From Phaffia rhodozyma (lineage: Eukaryota; Basidiomycota; Tremellomycetes; Cystofilobasidiales; Mrakiaceae), in the NCBI GenBank assembly GCA_014706385.1, contig JACGZH010000001.1:620001-684000 (forward strand): a stretch of DNA of 64,000 nt, written 5' to 3'. A model generated the notes under the pieces. It did no database searches. It was not told the origin of the DNA and worked only from the letters and a program-made list of their open reading frames with translations. Positions 62,472 to 64,000 of this stretch are shown here, piece by piece. Each line of letters starts with the position of its first letter. The stretch's first letter is position 1. Position numbers and translations under genes: made by a program.

Positions 62472-64000
62472 ATGGACACCAAACACGACTTAGCTCGCGT
62501 CGACTCGTTCGATGAGGACATGAAGGCCGAAGCCGTTCACACCGAGAACTGGAAGGACGAAGCCTTCGACCCGCACAAGATCCAGAAGCCGGCAAGTATC
62601 GAGAACTTGTCCGAGGAAGAATTGATTGCCCTCCAGAAGAAGGCGACCAGGAAGCTCGACCTTTCGGTCATGCCTGTTCGTACCCTTTCCCGTCTTTTCT
62701 GGTATCTATCTTGATGAAAGCACTTTGACAAACAATTCTACTCCGCTCGATCCTTAGGTCATGCTCTTGCTATACATCCTTAACTACCTTGATCGTCAAA
62801 ACATGGCCAGGTAGGTCTCCGGTTCGTTTCCCGCGTATGCATATTCATGCCGACTGCTCACGATATCAATTTCGTTTGAAAATTACCCGATCTAGTGCGA
62901 AACTCGCTGGGATTAGCACCGATCTTCATGTAGGTCCCGCTTCTTTCCGATCATCTCGGTTTGCGCTGATGAACCCTGAATCTGATTTATCCCTACAACT
63001 TTATACAGCTCTCGGCACAACAATACTCGACCGTCATCAGTGTTCTCTTCGCAGGATGTACGCTCGTTCTCTTTTCGTTCGTCAAGAAACACGATCTTGA
63101 GCTCACGAAATTTCTGTAACATACATATAGATATCGCTTTCCAGGTTCCCAGTAACATGGTCATCGGTCGAATCAAGAAGCCTGCCTAGTGAGTCTATCT
63201 GTTCTTGCCGGTTAATCTGTCGACTGTCTCTTACTCTGGTTGACACATTTGTGCCTTCAACGTCCAATAACTACATCTGTCTTGCTTGCGCTCTTTGGGG
63301 AGTCGTTTCTGGATGCACTGGTGTAGTTAAGAGCTACGACCAGCTTCTTGCCTGCCGAGTCCTCCTTGGAGTCACCGAAGCTGCCTTCTTCCCCGGTGCT
63401 ATCTTCTACCTCAGTTGCTGCTACACCAAGAAGCAGATGGCTTTGCGAACAGCCATCCTGTACTCTGGCTCTCAACTTGGAAACGCTTTCGGTGGTTTGC
63501 TGTGCATTGCTATTCTCAAACTGAGTGGCAAGCACGGAATCGAGGGCTGGCAATGGCTCTTGTATGTTTCGCTCATTTTCACTATGACTATTGTCGATCT
63601 TCGCTTTGTGTGATGCAAATATACTGACTAACAGTTGGTGTTTGTTCAAATCAATCAGCATCGTTGAGGGTGTGGCGACCGTCGGATGTGCCCTTTGCTG
63701 TGCCCTCATCCTTCCTAGTAAGGCTATCCTCTTCATCACTCCTTCTACAATATGTGTACTAAATTATTGACAATATCCTCTCATGCTTTGATCGGCTCGA
63801 ATCTTTTTGTGATCATTCTGCTGCTACTAAACAGACACCATTCGATCTGCTCGATGGTATTCGGACACCGAAAAGGATTTCCTCGAGTACACTCTCCAGG
63901 TCGACCGAGGACAGAAGGACAACTCGGAAGAATTTTCCACCCTTCAGGCTTTCAAGATGACCGTGTCCGACCCCAAGACCTGGTTGCTTATGGGTATCTT
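62472..64000 (+). CDS. MFS transporter, Dal5/anion:cation symporter type (3' end beyond window)
   Basis: ATG 62472 starts a hydrophilic N-terminus with KATRKLDLSVMP, joined after an intron to VMLLLYILNYLDRQNMA, the canonical opening of the allantoate/nicotinate permease group. Later exons: AKLAGISTDLH, SVLFAGYVLFQVPSNMVIGR, YICLACALWGVVSGCTGVVK, LACRVLLGVTEAAFFPGAIF, YLSCCYTKKQMALRTAILYS, SQLGNAFGGLLC, GIEGWQWLFIVEGVATVGCA and the central loop KTWLLMGI at the window edge. The R-x-L-G-x-x-E motif is present. Substrate is a small carboxylate or amide, not specified by the sequence. About six transmembrane segments are seen before truncation. Confidence 0.9.

Overview
The window is nuclear DNA of an intron-rich fungus, most likely a basidiomycetous yeast. 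Evidence: multi-exon genes with short introns (about 80-250 nt, GT..AG with CTAAC/CTGAC-like branch sites and pyrimidine tracts), compact spacing, and fungal orthologues throughout (ROM2, RFC5, PDC, HOM3, GPI18, SHR3). Arginine is written almost only as CGA in the two genes expected to be most highly expressed, pyruvate decarboxylase and RPL11. A Tremellomycete such as a Phaffia/Xanthophyllomyces relative would fit, but that placement is inference.

Layout. 0-6.1 kb: Rho1 exchange factor ROM2 (minus), with a cut-off ORF at the extreme left edge. 6.5-8.3 kb: GT31-type Golgi glycosyltransferase (minus). 9.1-10.9 kb: PB1-domain protein with a His/Pro-rich tail (minus). 11.7-14.2 kb: PP2C phosphatase (minus), head-to-head with an LDAH-type lipid-droplet hydrolase at 14.6-16.1 kb. 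16.8-19.0 kb: Ser/Thr-rich single-pass membrane protein. 19.5-26.8 kb: a chromatin/replication neighbourhood with a MYST acetyltransferase (minus), a candidate Scm3/HJURP-like CENP-A chaperone (plus) and RFC5 (plus, preceded by two MluI cell-cycle boxes). 27.6-29.8 kb: pyruvate decarboxylase. 30.6-32.6 kb: secreted, probably GPI-anchored six-hairpin glycosidase-like protein (minus). 34.1-34.9 kb: RPL11. 35.2-36.9 kb: GPI18, convergent with AIM41 (37.1-38.1 kb). 38.3-38.7 kb: a two-exon secreted 8-cysteine peptide. 39.0-40.3 kb: WW-domain protein. 40.5-41.2 kb: small membrane protein. 41.8-44.0 kb: ARP1/centractin, divergent from HOM3 aspartokinase (44.5-46.9 kb). 47.7-49.9 kb: GDA1 GDPase. 50.5-52.8 kb: protein-isoaspartate methyltransferase. 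53.7-56.2 kb: bZIP factor. 56.8-58.7 kb: one or two unrecognised genes (minus). 59.0-60.1 kb: SHR3. 60.1-62.5 kb: gene-poor. 62.5 kb to the edge: Dal5-type MFS transporter.

Most genes are housekeeping and I see no operon-like accessory system, mobile element, CRISPR array, rRNA or convincing tRNA. Functional themes recur: cell wall and GPI biology (ROM2, GPI18, the GPI-anchored hydrolase, the mucin-like protein), secretory-pathway glycosylation (GT31, GDA1) and chromatin/replication. The most original leads are the candidate Scm3 gene beside a MYST gene, the microexon architecture of RPL11, the paired GC-AG introns of RFC5, the small 8-Cys secreted protein, and an ATCACGTG motif found in several promoters. 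Gene models with many introns were joined by eye; internal exon borders are approximate unless stated.
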